Positions 27,413 through 37,384 of a stretch of DNA of 38,551 bases are shown piece by piece. Position numbers and translations under genes: made by a program. The stretch comes from Thermomucor indicae-seudaticae (taxonomy: Eukaryota; Mucoromycota; Mucoromycetes; Mucorales; Lichtheimiaceae). Positions within the stretch are counted from its first letter, which is position 1, and each line of letters opens with the position of its first letter. The stretch spans positions 1 to 38,551 of the forward strand of contig JSYX01000320.1 of assembly GCA_000787465.1 (NCBI GenBank). Reading direction: 5' to 3'. The notes under the pieces are model-generated. The model saw only the letters and a list, made by a program, of their open reading frames with translations. It made no database searches and was not told where the DNA came from.

Positions 27413-27946
27413 TTATGAGCCACGAATGGCTTTGTCATGATCATTGTTATTGACAACGAATAGCTGCTCGCTCTGCGGCTTGCGATCCATCGAACCACGA
27501 AAGCTAACCCACTGCACAGACGCAACTGATTTTCGTCCAATCGAGGCAAATGCATTGGATGACCATGTGCCACCTGTGCTCTTCTTTTTGCTCTGTTTCT
27601 TTGGCTTGGGCGTATCATCGTGCTTGGTTGTTGCCGACACTGCCTCTGTTGGTGGTGGCACAGATCGACATTCCTCGCCGTGAACTTGGGTCTTGGGTTT
27701 TTCACCTTCGGTCCTGCCGGGTGCCTGTTCTTCACTCACGACCAGTGTTTGACGACGACGCTTCTTGACTTTGATACACGACGCAATCACAATGGCCAGT
27801 AAAATAACGCTAATCATTATCCCGACACAGGCAAACATTGAAATCCAAAACGGTTGAGATTGCCCTTCACGTTTCTCAATATCGATCGGCAGACCTTTTA
27901 CATGACAGATCAAGAAAATAGACAGCATAGAACGTAATAATAACAT
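27413..27946 (-). CDS. Small single-pass membrane protein
   Basis: A single-exon frame of 177 aa. The first 20 residues look like a signal peptide (LLLRSMLSIFLICHVKG). A very short lumenal segment follows with Lys-Arg at 25-26. One transmembrane helix lies at about 33-58 (ISMFACVGIMISVILLAIVI), then the basic cluster KVKKRRRQ. The tail of about 115 aa is Lys/Ser/Thr-rich with KPKKQSKKK. An alternative reading is two transmembrane segments with both ends cytoplasmic. No family was recognised. It has the same strand and general plan as the membrane protein gene at 24830-26032, but no clear sequence similarity. A TATA element lies about 100 bp upstream. Confidence 0.7.
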   Translation of the reverse strand: MLLLRSMLSIFLICHVKGLPIDIEKREGQSQPFWISMFACVGIMISVILLAIVIASCIKVKKRRRQTLVVSEEQAPGRTEGEKPKTQVHGEECRSVPPPTEAVSATTKHDDTPKPKKQSKKKSTGGTWSSNAFASIGRKSVASVQWVSFRGSMDRKPQSEQLFVVNNNDHDKAIRGS

Positions 27947-28044
27947 GGTGAAGGCAATTTAATGTATTTTTTAAAGGGTTGAAGGAAAGAGAACGAGACC
28001 AAGTCTGTCTGATTCCTGACCCCTCCTTTTTTCTACGACAACTC

Positions 28045-28051
28045 TATATAA
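28045..28051 (-). promoter_or_regulatory. TATA box
   Basis: TTATATA on the minus strand about 100 bp before the ATG at 27946, with a pyrimidine-rich leader. Confidence 0.4.
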
Positions 28052-28272
28052 CAGCCCCGTGGCCTGATAAGGGACTCCTTATTTGAGTTCCTCTCCCCTT
28101 CACTTACCTGCATGTATTGTTTTCAGTAACAAAAAGAATCATGCATCATCATCATAAGTCGTTATATTCCACAGAGATTGTGATTTGTGAGCAACCAATG
28201 GCCCAACGGGTTCGTTCTCGTCTCACCCACAAGGCATGGCGATCAAAATCTTTATTTCATATGCTATTACAC

Positions 28273-28719
28273 TTATTCTTCATCCTCGCCATCTTCATCG
28301 TTGGCGATGTTGAAGTAACGGAGCTCGTAGGTCTGCTTGTCAGAAGCAATCACGCGGAGCCAGTCACGGATCTGGTTCTTCTTCAAGAACTTCTTCGTAA
28401 GGTACTTGAGGTAGCGCTTGGAGAACGCAATGTTGGTGACCACAGTGATCTTGTTGTCGGCACCACGGCTAATCGTGACAGCATCACCCAAGTTGTTTGT
28501 ACGGCCATCAACCTTGATGCGGTCGTGAAGGAACTTCTCCTGTAAACGCGCAATTGACAAGAGCACGAGTAAAAAACAAGCCCAAATTCATTAAGGTCGT
28601 GCAAACAAACTTACAAAGGCAGCAGCATCAAAGATCTTGTCGTTGGCAGGGCCAGAGCAGTCAATGACGTACTTGGACTTCTTGACGGCAGCGGTAGTCT
28701 TAGCCTTAACAGGAGCCAT
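28273..28719 (-). CDS. RPL22: 60S ribosomal protein eL22
   Basis: Component of the large ribosomal subunit. Two exons (28615-28719 and 28273-28539) give 123 aa, the family length. The N-terminus is [20 protein letters not shown], then [15 protein letters not shown] joins [19 protein letters not shown] across the intron. [20 protein letters not shown] and [18 protein letters not shown] follow, and the end is acidic (DEDGEDEE). All of this is typical of eL22. The intron is 75 nt. The leader is strongly pyrimidine-rich, as in many ribosomal protein genes, with an A/T-rich TATA-like stretch about 70 bp upstream. A long plus-strand frame over exon 2 is an antisense shadow. Confidence 0.97.
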
Positions 28720-28844
28720 TGCGATTAGAAGCCGTATTCAGTAAAAGAAAAGGCGAAAGAGGAAGAACAAACGTTCCGAGCTCTCTGCTATTTAAAAAAA
28801 TTTTGCCATTTCTTTTCGGTGGCTTTTTCCTTTTCTTGCAGAAG

Positions 28845-28982
28845 ATGGCCTCTGTCTCCGACGGGCTTGCTCAATCTTCCGCTGGCCACAGGAGCAGCAG
28901 CAGCCACAAGGGCCATTATGTATATAAGCAGAATGTCCACGAAGCAAAGACTGTGAAGTACACACTGCAGGAAGGACACTAG
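28845..28982 (+). CDS. Possible 45-aa small protein
   Basis: MASVSDGLAQSSAGHRSSSS begins a short frame divergent from RPL22. Just before the ATG is a pyrimidine tract ending TTGCAG, so it could be an exon start or a leader. The protein is Ser/His-rich with no family. A chance frame is quite possible. Confidence 0.2.
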   Translation: MASVSDGLAQSSAGHRSSSSHKGHYVYKQNVHEAKTVKYTLQEGH

Positions 28983-29137
28983 TAACGGTGGGCGTAGAAG
29001 TCGCGCTGTATTTGGGGGATATTACAGAAATGCAGGGAAACGAAAGGGATAGATATGATATAACAATAAGCGGTAGAGCCGCCCATGCTGCCGTAAAAAG
29101 GAGTATGCTATCGGTCTGTAATGGGATAATGCCATTC

Positions 29138-30427
29138 TTAAATATGAGTCTTCTTGAGTTGAGAGACCAATTCTTCTTCCTCCTTCTCATCGCCTCCTGC
29201 ACCTATTGGCTCTTCCTTTTCAGCGATTTCAGCTTCTTTCACTGCCTCTGACTCTTCCTCTTCCTCTTCTTCCTCTTCACTTTCTTCCTCTTCAGTATCG
29301 ACTTCCTCCATATCATCCAATTCATCCAGAGCATCTTCGTGCTCCCAGACCGCCAGAGCATCGACAAGCGCTTTGGTTTCTCGCAGCTCCGGATTGAATC
29401 GGTTGCCGTTGAGTTCCAGATGCACCAATTCCTTTAAGTGTGTCCGAACAGCCTCTGCCAAGATCTGAACAGCATCCGCCTGAATTTCATTGTACTGAAG
29501 ATGCAAATGGGTCAACGCCTTGTTATGACCAGCATACAACGCTTCGGCCAACGCGACGCCACCTCGTCGTGACAGCAGACAGTCGCTCACATTCAAAACC
29601 TGAAGATTAGGCCAGCTGTGGAGAGACTTGGCGAGTGCCTTGCTTCCCTTGCTCGTAAACGTATTGTCCTGCAAATCCAAATGCTCCAGATGCTTACAGG
29701 CCGCTAAACCTTGCACCAGCTTCTCGATGCCCGCGGGCCGAATGCCGTTCTGGGGCATACGCACAACCTTGAGCGTACCGTGGGCAGCAAAGGCCGCGCC
29801 CATAGCTGGTGCACTTCCATCCTCCAGTCGGTTTCGGCCGCAGATCACTGTGTGGAGAGTAGAACGTCGGTCCTCCGATCGTGCCTTGTCCGCCCATGCC
29901 TGCAGCGCCTTTGCAATCATGGTACCGCCCCCGACACCGAGGCCATTGTTGTTGAGTCGGAGAATCTCGAGCGTCTTGTTGTTGGACAGGAAGTCCACGA
30001 GTGGTGCAGCACCTGCAGGTCCAAATGCATTGTCGCTGAGATCAAGTTCCACGAGCTTCGTGTTTGAGAACGCATCACACAAGGCTTTAAGGGCTTGAGG
30101 AATCTCAGACAAAAGACGACCAGTGAAAATGTCAGACAGCAGAGCACGCTAAAATAATTGAATGAATGACACTACGTCCACTCCCTTCGAATGGTTCAAC
30201 GCGCTCACCTTGAGGGTCGTCTTGGGCTTCAACGCAGCAGCAAGGGCTTCACTGGCTTCAACACCAAAGGTGTTTCCACTCAGACGGATCACTTGCAGAT
30301 CAGTCATCTGCGCAATGGTCTCGACAAACTCTTTGACGTCTTCCGCGGTGTTGAGCTTCAGACCTTTGCCTTCAATCGAGAATACAGTATTGTTCTCAAG
30401 CGTGTACTCATTGATAGGGGCGGCCAT
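29138..30427 (-). CDS. RNA1: Ran GTPase-activating protein Rna1
   Basis: Cytoplasmic RanGAP that triggers GTP hydrolysis on Ran and so drives nuclear export and import cycles. Two exons (30209-30427 and 29138-30148) give 409 aa, close to yeast Rna1. The protein is built of leucine-rich repeats (DLQVIRLSGNTFG, LVELDLSDNAFGPAG, LEILRLNNNGLG, LEHLDLQDNTFTSKG, LTHLHLQYNEIQADAV, LVHLELNGNRF). The catalytic arginine is in SDIFTGR (Arg84, by comparison with the fission yeast enzyme). TVICGRNRLEDGS matches the conserved Asn region. After DELDDMEE comes a long Glu-rich tail, then SQLKKTHI, which matches the fission yeast C-terminus. The intron is 60 nt. Confidence 0.96.
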
Positions 30428-31507
30428 GGTTGGTGTTCAGCGGGAAGAGCAAGTGCGCGCTGCAAGTTGTTTCAGGTTTCACTGCTGAAATTTTCCGTGA
30501 CTTTTTCAGCAACAGTATCAGAGTATCGGTACGTGTGATCACAGCCCACAAAGCACGTTACTGTAGTCGTGTTTGCCGCTCAGTACCCCATAGTTGCTAG
30601 AAGTTTGTGGAGACACTTTCGCCCCTCACAGCCACATATCGAACTCAACTGTGTTTATCAATTCTTAACAAAATGTCTGGGCAACGTTGCACTGGTTTTC
30701 AGAGACCTTGCGAAGCATGAACTTCACTGAAATCCATACATCATTGATCGTCAGCTCTGCTAAGCGTGCGCCACCAATTTCTTCCTCTAGATACTCATTA
30801 TGAATACCATGCTATCTGGAAGGAATAAACCCCTAATAAGGCTCTGCACCCACAAAAATCTCTCCAGCACTCATCTCAACAGGGAATCAGGGCTGCGTTC
30901 ATTCAACAGAGGCCATGAGCGCGGTCAAACCCATTCATTCTCTGTTACGACATTTAGACGAGCTTTATTAATGGCGTTGAGTGGTCGCAACCATCAAACT
31001 GTCCACACATACATCTGCATTTATCTCTGACAGTGCAAACTTGCGATTCTATTGTTTGCAACAACTTAAAGAAAGTTGGCTAATGCTATGATCCTGCTTA
31101 TGCTTAATTATCGGGCGACCTACATGTCTGACGTAAAACATGTCATAATTTTCAGTTAAGTTTATGCCAATTTTTGGTTACCCCTTGCTTTTTACCTTGA
31201 GGTTTTCCATTGGCCCCTGAACTTGGCGTCAGTTATTGTTGTTTTACCCATGTAACAATTTTATACCTTGAAGTCTTACGCTTTTTCTCGTCTCAACCTT
31301 CAGCGATATATATATATTCGAATACAGGGTATACCGCTATGGATATATGTAATGATGCAGTCTTTCAAGCACAGCGCCTACCTCCTCAATTTTTCCTTCA
31401 AGTGTATGAAAAGAAGTCCACTAATTCTGTCCAGCGCCTTAGTCGAAGACCGATCTTTTGTGCGTACATATGATAAGAACAAGGTATGTTTTTAAAGGTT
31501 AGAGAAA
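30428..31507. other. Intergenic, no supported gene
   Basis: Contains the RNA1 promoter side and AT-rich sequence with only short, domain-free frames. Confidence 0.55.
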
Positions 31508-31509
31508 TA

Positions 31510-31685
31510 CAGCGCCCGCGCGATAAATCCATAGGGTCCGCGACGGATAAATGCGATTGTCATATCAAGGTTATCGTGATATCAAGTGTAACCTACGCTT
31601 GGCAAAAGCAAATCCGTGATCCAGAGATTGATCGGTATATGGAGAATATCGATTTATCAAATATCGATATATCGCAGGGGTACTG
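31510..31685. mobile_element. 176-bp MITE with TA target duplication
   Basis: The two ends are inverted copies: CAGCGCCCGCGCGATAAATC at the left, and CAGTACCCCTGCGATATATC read inward from the right. They agree at 15 of 20 positions, and both are flanked by TA (31508-31509 and 31686-31687). Inside are several ATCGAT/GATAT repeats. CAG-type ends with TA duplication fit a Tc1/mariner-derived miniature element. It has no coding capacity. The TIRs were not matched to the transposase relic at 205-1345. Confidence 0.5.
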
Positions 31686-31869
31686 TAAAGCGATCCTTTC
31701 GCACTCTATACTTGTAACTGTAACAAGGCATTCGGAAATGATGACAACTTTTTATATATGTTGCATGAAACGAAAGGTTGGGCATATTCAGTGGAGTATA
31801 AAGACAATGACACAGCAAAGGACGAAGTATATACGAACGATAAAAACTGCACAGACAAAAGTTCTCTGG

Positions 31870-34150
31870 CTAGGGAGCAGAGAGAAGGGATCTGGTGGAT
31901 CGATTGTTATACCAACGCGCGTGGTGTTCTAATTCCTGGAATATCTCTGCGTGGCGCATCCGCAACTGTTGCTCCCTATCATCTTCTTCTTGCAATTGTT
32001 CGGAAGGTAACAGCACTGCGTGATCAATGGCTAGCGGCAATCCTAGCAAGCGAAAAGCAAAAAGGAAGGGAAATTTCAGATTTGTTTCACAGGAAAGCCT
32101 ATAGCAATTGCTATTACCTCTATGGCGTCCCCGATACATAAGTGCTATCAGGACAAGCTTACTTAACGTGTGATACACTCCTGATTGAGAAGTGGAAACG
32201 TTGGGATACCCCGTAGAAGAGCCGGAATTTGCAAAACAGGACACGCATTCATAAATGACCGTCAAGGCCGTGATGGGCGAAGGTGCCATAATGGCACTGG
32301 CCTCTATCACGCACACACAAAATATGCCCAGAATCACCCAGTAAATTTCGTTGGCCAACTGCCGCTGAATTTGGGTCGCAACATAAAATCCAGGTCTCAT
32401 CCGTACCAGCTTACGGGATGCCGTCACCACACTGCTGATGGTAGGTAAGCGTCGTAGCCCGGTTGACATTTCTTCTGCGTTGTCGTCTTGGGCGCTGCTA
32501 TAAATGCCAAGCTCTCTTTCCTATTTGCGTTCCATGAGTTTACATGTCTCCATTTTTTTTACTGCTGATGTTAGGGCTTTGTGTACCTGGTATACATTAC
32601 TGTGCCGCATGGATATAGATACAGGGTATACACTGATGTACATGGCAATGATGTAAACGATATGAGTCCCCGGGTTCATGATAAGGATATTGAGAGCAGT
32701 GAAACCAGCTAATTTGTTGTAAACGAGTCAAACACACCAGAGACCTCATTCTTTTGTCGGCAATCTTACCGTTTCGAGTCGCCACACCTTGAAAGATGGC
32801 CAACAGCACCCGGGACGGCCAGGATATTCCTTCGAGAACAGGTAACCAAAAATTAGTCGCCAGAAACACGACTATTTCAACGAGATTAATGGCGATCAGC
32901 ACGAAAAGCAACCACCAAGTTTGCGGGGAGGGAAACAGATGCGTGTAGCAGCGTCGCGGATGATCGAGCAGGTAGCGGAGAGTTTCGCGGTGCATTGTGT
33001 GTGATTCCGGCGTTATTTTGTAAAGACTCCAGACAATGAAGCGGAGGACGACCGGATAGCCGGTGTGCCCGGCCATGATCAAAAAGCAAAGGATGAGCAA
33101 GGGCGCCGGTGCGTTTAGGAAAGGAGCCATGCTCGAATCCAGAACTGAGAGACCCATATTGTTAAAGGCAGAGACACTCATGAAAAAGGAAAACAACCAA
33201 GGATCGACTGGTTTCGGGTTCGAGGTCTTCAGGGCCTCCTGCGCATAGGTTGACGCGGCAACGTAGATTCGCAGCGCAAAGGCTCCGACAAGAATGATCG
33301 CGACATACAAGGCTGGAACAAGGTAGGACAAAAGGTCTAGAGCTCGGTATTCGGCCCCACCGATACGGTAGCGGTGATATCGGGTCAGTTGATTCTTGTG
33401 TACCAATTGGTGGTCCTCGTCTTCAGCCTCTTCCATGACAGCTGCCTCGTGCTGCAAGCGCGCCAGTGCACGTTGCTTCTCGAGATTGTCCGCAAACATG
33501 ATATTGTTCGTGTTCTGATTCGTCTCGGTCGGTGAGGAGGCAGGTGATGGTGACGACGACTTTTCAAGATCAAGATTGGATGCGGGTGGCTGCTCTGGTC
33601 TGTTATGGTGTGCTTCCGCGTCTGATCGCATCGAGCGAAAAGATGGCATACGGTACCAGGCTGTGGACAGGTTTTCTGGTAATGTCGTTGTTCTACCTGG
33701 CGTTCTGTGAGGTAATGCGAATGACCATTGTCGCTCAATCATCGGCTTATTGAGTCGACGGCGATTACGTTGTCGGATCTGTTCTTGTCGATTGCGCTCG
33801 ACAATGTCTCGGAAACGTTTGTAAAAGAAGTATTTGCGCACCCAGATCAAGAACACAGATACGACGATGTGAGAGCCGGCAATCGAGGCGAAGAAAAGGA
33901 GGAGTAGTTGATACAGATCCATACTGGACATGTCGACAGTGTTGACGCCAGTGTTAGTGGCTGCACTGACGCTCATAAACAGAACATCGATGTACTGGAA
34001 CTTTATTGTTGTCCGATCACAGTAAAACAAGGCTGATATCAGGAAACAGAGCACCAGAATGTAAAGATAATGCAGCTGAAGAAACCGGATTTTGTTGTGC
34101 CAAATCCATCGACACCGCTCATAGGCCGTGCTAAGAAACGTCTGAAGCAT
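31870..34150 (-). CDS. TRK1: TRK-family potassium transporter
   Basis: Plasma-membrane K+ uptake protein of the fungal TRK (HKT/Trk/Ktr) family. Four exons, 32770-34150, 32587-32708, 32118-32520 and 31870-32042, give 692 aa. Four membrane-pore-membrane units can be seen, with filter regions SAATNTGVNTVD, SAFNNMGLSV, ATRNAGFTAL and FANSGSSTGYPN. A long hydrophilic loop with Ser/Pro/Asn-rich sequence separates units 1 and 2. Family marks include YISVYPVSISMRHSNVYQ and STLSKLVL-like GVYHTLSKLVL, then RGRHRG joined to LPLAIDHAVLLPSEQL across the last intron. The N-terminus MLQTFLSTAYERC follows a leader with CCAAT and ATATAA elements 80-90 bp upstream. The loop is shorter than in baker's yeast Trk1. 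A dead copy lies immediately upstream in the same direction. Confidence 0.94.
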
Positions 34151-34227
34151 GTAAAAAGAAACAAGCAAAAACGAGCAGAAAGAGAGAGAAAAGGAAAGAT
34201 TAAAGACAGGCGGTGTTTCGTCGGCCG

Positions 34228-34239
34228 TTATATGATTGG
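34228..34239 (-). promoter_or_regulatory. CCAAT and TATA elements of the TRK gene
   Basis: The minus strand reads CCAATCATATAA, 78-90 bp before the ATG at 34150. CCAAT directly next to ATATAA is close packing for a core promoter. Confidence 0.35.
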
Positions 34240-34487
34240 GCACTCTTTAAGATTGGGAATGCCCAAAAGCGTCGAAAATTGTTCATCTTCTTCGATTACT
34301 GCTTCCCCGGGTTTCGCTTCCTTCTCTCTCTTTCCTTTTTGTTAGTACAAACGATAGAGTATTGAGACATTGGGGGTCTAAACGGACAACAACTTGGATC
34401 TGACTCGTTTGCGGTCCGATCTTCCATGATTTCCGAGTCCTGAGTAAGTAGTAACCTTAGCATGGCGCTGGCGGACTTATGTTCCTG

Positions 34488-36840
34488 TTATTCTCTGGAT
34501 TCAAGCTCTTTTGACGGCAACTGAACCATGTGATCAATAGCCGATGGAAGACCTAAAAAGAAACAAGTCTGACCTCTCTCGCCACACTCAACGTCATGTT
34601 TTACCTTGGTGTCTCCCATGATACATCCTTTTAAGTACGATAATGACAAACTTAGTACAGTATTCTGATCCAACTATGATGTTTGACATCTCGAGTATCC
34701 CGTGGACGAGCATGCTGTACGAAAAGCCGACACACTTTCACGTATGACCGTCAAGGCTGTGATCAGACAAGGCGCGATGATCTTGTCTGCTCCAGCTGCA
34801 CATATCATAAATATCCCCAGGATATCAACCAATAGCTTTCGTTGGCAAGCTGCGCCGTTCTGGCAGCAACTTGCACGATGTGGTCACGATGCTGGTGACT
34901 GTCGGGTAAGAACGTAATTTGTTGCTGATAGTAGATCCCCTTTCGTTTCAACCTAATCTAAATAAAGTACCGAGGCTACTGCATATATAGATGCCCAATT
35001 TCTGCTAGGGATGGCAATTGACCAGATCAGATCGTATACGACCAGATTTAAGATCTGGATAAATCGTAGCTAGTAGGCTCGAACGGCTCTTCCGATAACA
35101 TAGGCTTTGTAATGGTGCGGGCCTCAGGGCACCGTATTTACGATAGCGCTCGTGTAGCCAGATCGAGAGGATAGCCGTATGGTTAGGTTTCACCACTTGA
35201 CTTGACTCGACTCGACCCGTGGTGAACCCTACGTATGGTCGAACGAACAACACGTCAGGACGTCCGAGTATCGGATATCCGCCTTTTATATAAAGATCGT
35301 CTGCACAGAGACAATAAACGTCACACATGTTTCGATACGAAACCGTCTATCTAGTCTATTATAGGCTCTATCCTAATTGGTGACCGTCCCAAACATTTAT
35401 CGACGGTAGATACTTGTCCCGCGCATTGCGTCTGTGGCGCCACTATACTCTTTCAAATGGTATGCTCGAGATCAGTGTCATAGATTCATCGCTGAAGTTT
35501 GAAGCTAAATAAAAGCCCGAGGCGATACTTGATGACCAACAGACTTTGTACGTTTCATGTTATTAGGCTTGGGAGATATACAGGATCAGCATATTCCTAA
35601 TGACATCTGGTCATCAGACATACCAGATATTACCAGATCCCAGATCAGATCAGATTCCTATCTGTAGGATTTATTGCCACCCCTAATTCCTGCCCCTTCT
35701 TTGGTGTGACAAGTAACAGGGTTTCACACTTGTTTACCTTCTTGGCATGCAGATGGACTCATCTGATATACGGTGCTATTCCTAACAGACATAGCAATGC
35801 TGTGGACGCTAATATATATGGCAACGATGTACGCTAACGATGTGCTTGCGTTCAGATTAATGATGCGGACGACTGCAGATCCAGCGTTGGGAATTTTTCA
35901 AGTTTCATCAGCACGTGGACAAATTTGTCATAAAAAGGTGAGAAATAAAGTTTCGTGTAGCAATGGCCATCCAGAACCCTAGATATCCACATGACGCCTT
36001 GCGGCAACGAAAACCAACAATTGGTGACAATAAAGACAGCCCGTTTAATGGGGGGTTCAATGCGGTTAAGACCAACAGAAAATACCATGTCTGAGACGCG
36101 GGAAAGAGGCGCGTAGAGATGACACGGTTGAGCCAAAATATCTCGTAGCATTTCGCAATGTATAGCGTGTGATATGGGTGTCAACTTGTATAGACGCCAT
36201 ATGAAACACCGTAACAGGATAGCATATCCGGTATTGCCTAGAATAATAAGCATAGCAACGAGGATTAGTCGCGCTGGTGCAGTCAAAAACGGCATCATAC
36301 TGGTGTTCGTTACTGAAAGAAGAGACTCTGGTGAAAAGGGAAAACAACCAAGTATTAATGGTCCGTTGATATCGTAACTGGCTACAACCTGCTGTGATAG
36401 GATGGTACGACAATATAGATGCGTGTCGCGACCGCAAATATCACGGTCGTCAAGAGGTATAGCAACGGAATGGTGTTTGATATACAATACCGCTATCTAC
36501 GAGTCAGTTTTCTCTTCTTTGGCTTCATTTTCCGTGTCATCATCTTCTTCTTTCTCGCGAACGATTTCTATAAGTAAAGCATCATACCGTCGTTCTGACT
36601 ACAGCTGCTTCCTGACCATTCGACGTTGATTATGGACGTTATTAGCCAACACAGCTTTGCGATCTGTGGGGACGGATCCGAGACTGAGAATGAGCAATAC
36701 ACACGGAGCACGTCGGTGTTCTCGGATACGGTACTCAACCCGAGAAATGCTTGCATGCGATCAAGCTGTTCGTTTCGGTTCTGAATAACACATGCGATGT
36801 ACCTCCAAAGGGATCTTGCCATTTCTTTGCTTTTATGTGA
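34488..36840 (-). pseudogene. Decayed second TRK potassium transporter
   Basis: TRK pieces run in the same order as in the intact neighbour. A loop region at about 36550-36840 (KAVLANNVHNQRRMVRKQL) is followed by IPLLYLLTTVIFAVATRIYI near 36430-36470. Then come TSMMPFLTAPARLILVAMLI and GNTGYAILLRCFIWRLYKLT (36150-36310). MAIATRNF near 35970 corresponds to the end of exon 1, and YIVAIYISVHSIAMSVRN plus STVYQ near 35790-35850 to exon 2. ILGIFMICA and ITALTVIRESVSAF lie near 34740-34840. The last piece, LGLPSAIDHMVQLPSKELES (34490-34560), is the C-terminus. Frameshifts and stops occur throughout; the splice donor after VYQ reads ATGAGT instead of GT. The N-terminal first membrane unit was not found. 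A hAT element interrupts it at 35006-35685. Confidence 0.88.
35006..35685. mobile_element. Non-autonomous hAT element, 680 bp
   Basis: The ends are TAGGGATGGCAAT and, read inward from the right, TAGGGGTGGCAAT (12 of 13 identical), which is the hAT-type end. The flanks are ATTTCTGC (34998-35005) and ATTCCTGC (35686-35693), an 8-bp target duplication with one mismatch, as expected for hAT. Both subterminal regions carry repeated CCAGAT / CAGATCAGAT words, likely transposase-binding repeats. The middle has a hairpin (arms 35186-35196 and 35219-35228) around a GACTT/GACTC repeat. No transposase frame is present, so movement needed an enzyme from elsewhere. Confidence 0.85.
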
Positions 36841-37384
36841 CTAGACTTGCCACGATGGAATAAGTCGTAAGAAGCCCTCAAGTTGCCCTGATTTGCTGGC
36901 TACAGGTTAACGCATGTCTTATAACGCTACACTTCCATATGTCAAATATAGATCACGCTATCGGCCAAGCTTCTTTAATTATGCATTCCTAAGTGGTTGA
37001 ATATTGATGCTACAAAAGAACTAGCAAATGATTTAGGACCAATAAAATACCGCTTTATTGTATGTTAGCAATTGGCTATGGATAAACGTAAAGTAATAAC
37101 GCACCGATTCCACAGATCAGCGCTCTCCTCTTAAAAGGAGAGACACAAGCAGAAATCAAGGGAGAAAGCACAGGAAAATAGAATAAAAGCAGTACAGGTA
37201 TAAAGGAAGTAGTGTACAAGCAGAGGAGAGTGTACTCCATCACCAGAACACAGTTTTCTGAACCTGCTTATCATTCCCCAAAACTAGGCTGCCTCAATTG
37301 ACTAGTCACTGACATGATGTTATGATAGGCCTGATGAAAAACATATAAGTTATACATATCATCAAATGAATTGGACAACATATA
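36841..37384. other. Intergenic, nothing recognised
   Basis: AT-rich sequence without a supported frame, repeat or RNA gene. Confidence 0.5.

Noticed and set aside
28117..28545. 142-codon plus-strand frame over RPL22 exon 2
   Set aside because: Antisense shadow of a well-supported, highly conserved ribosomal protein exon.
31486..31932. 148-codon plus-strand frame near the TRK gene end
   Set aside because: It runs through the MITE and the antisense of the last TRK exon; no independent support.
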